A DNA stretch of 64,000 bases, from positions 1 through 64,000 of the forward strand of contig JBLDXI010000033.1 in the NCBI GenBank assembly GCA_047495785.1, given 5' to 3'. This document shows, in pieces, positions 63,700 to 64,000 of this stretch. Source of the DNA: Lepidodermella squamata. Its lineage: Eukaryota > Gastrotricha. How positions within the stretch are numbered: the stretch's first letter is position 1; each line of letters opens with the position of its first letter. A model generated the notes under the pieces. That model did no database searches. It saw nothing but the letters and a program-made list of their open reading frames with translations, and had not been told where the DNA came from. A program made the position numbers and the translations under genes.

Positions 63700-64000
63700 A
63701 TCGACTGTTTTGCCGCTCACAGACTGCATACTGCTTCGCGAGATCGAAGCCCTGGCCGAACCAGCCCCTAACGTTGCCGGCATCATCGACGACTTCCTCA
63801 ACGCAGCCGAACCGGCCGGTCCACCAGGTCGACTCGCCTGGCCACTACCCGCCCTCTGTTGGTCCTTGATCCGCTCGTGATGTCGCTCCACCAACAACGC
63901 AGCTAGGACGTAGATTTTCTTCAACAGCATCGGACTTGTTACTCGCTGCGAGACGATCAGCGCATTTGAACAGCAGTTTAGCAGCGTCGAGGAAACGCTC
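63700..64000 (-). CDS. Partial exon resembling IFT121/WDR35, with a frameshift
   Basis: Coding runs from the right edge leftwards to a donor GTAAGT at 63,699. First frame: ERFLDAAKLLFKCADRLAAS; second frame: LLKKIYVLAALLVERHHERI, then a Gly/Pro/Ser-rich stretch. The two halves would be continuous in IFT-A subunits such as WDR35, but here one extra base near 63,928 separates them. Either a sequencing or assembly error, or a pseudogene. Identification is from memory of the family's repeat region, so moderate. Intraflagellar transport would mean a ciliated animal cell type. Confidence 0.45.

Overview
Eukaryotic chromosomal DNA, almost certainly from an invertebrate animal. Genes are split by short GT-AG introns (about 43-190 nt) whose 3' ends are often TTTTTAG. 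There are degenerate eukaryotic tRNA genes with TTTT terminators and a partial gene resembling an intraflagellar-transport subunit. Almost everything else is mobile or repetitive. The species cannot be named from the sequence; compact introns and acceptors lying just upstream of start codons fit an animal that uses spliced-leader trans-splicing (nematode-like), but this is inference.

Layout. 1-10 kb: a six-exon transposon-type integrase running off the left edge, a 22-bp inverted-repeat pair enclosing a possible small gene, a Tc1/mariner-type MITE with TA duplication, a MULE-type transposase remnant, a cluster of decayed tRNA genes and a small PB1-like gene. 10.2-16.9 kb: arrays of a ~180-bp satellite whose units carry a palindromic GGGTTCGAACCC (pol III B-box-like), mixed with ~0.55-kb hairpin-bounded units and a recent 2.47-kb tandem duplication. 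16,946-41,378: a complete 24.4-kb Polinton/Maverick (adintovirus-like) element with 5'-AG...CT-3' termini, ~290-bp inverted repeats and a clean 6-bp duplication (TTCATG), inserted in the satellite. 41.4-48.4 kb: more satellite and hairpin units. 48.4-56.7 kb: an apparently intact Helentron-type (HUH rolling-circle) transposon with a ten-exon gene. 60.1-62.8 kb: a 5'-truncated CR1-type retrotransposon. 63.7-64 kb: the partial IFT-like gene.

The Polinton encodes protein-primed DNA polymerase B, a phospholipase A2-like/retroviral-type integrase fusion, packaging ATPase, major capsid and penton-like proteins, membrane-active minor protein, adenain-type protease, a small zinc protein, VLTF3-like late transcription factor, fibre-like protein and several small proteins. 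Nine or ten late/structural genes carry TCTA (mostly TCTAGT), usually 16-18 nt before the ATG, while replication and accessory genes have TATATA-type promoters: a two-class promoter system. Near each terminus sit intron-containing cargo genes: a two-gene, operon-like pair of unknown function at the left and a Ly6/uPAR-like, probably GPI-anchored, protein at the right. The PLA2/ATPase divergent-promoter region has been amplified into a rearranged array.

The Helentron encodes about 2,000-2,100 residues in ten exons whose phases all match: zinc cluster, HUH/Y2 Rep, PIF1-type helicase, then a GIY-YIG nuclease domain and a Cys/His tail. The coding region is flanked by two diverged ~0.55-kb direct repeats, each ending in G/C-rich hairpins, and solo copies of the same unit are scattered through the window. 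A GIY-YIG domain on a Helentron and the LTR-like arrangement of hairpin units are the most unusual things seen.
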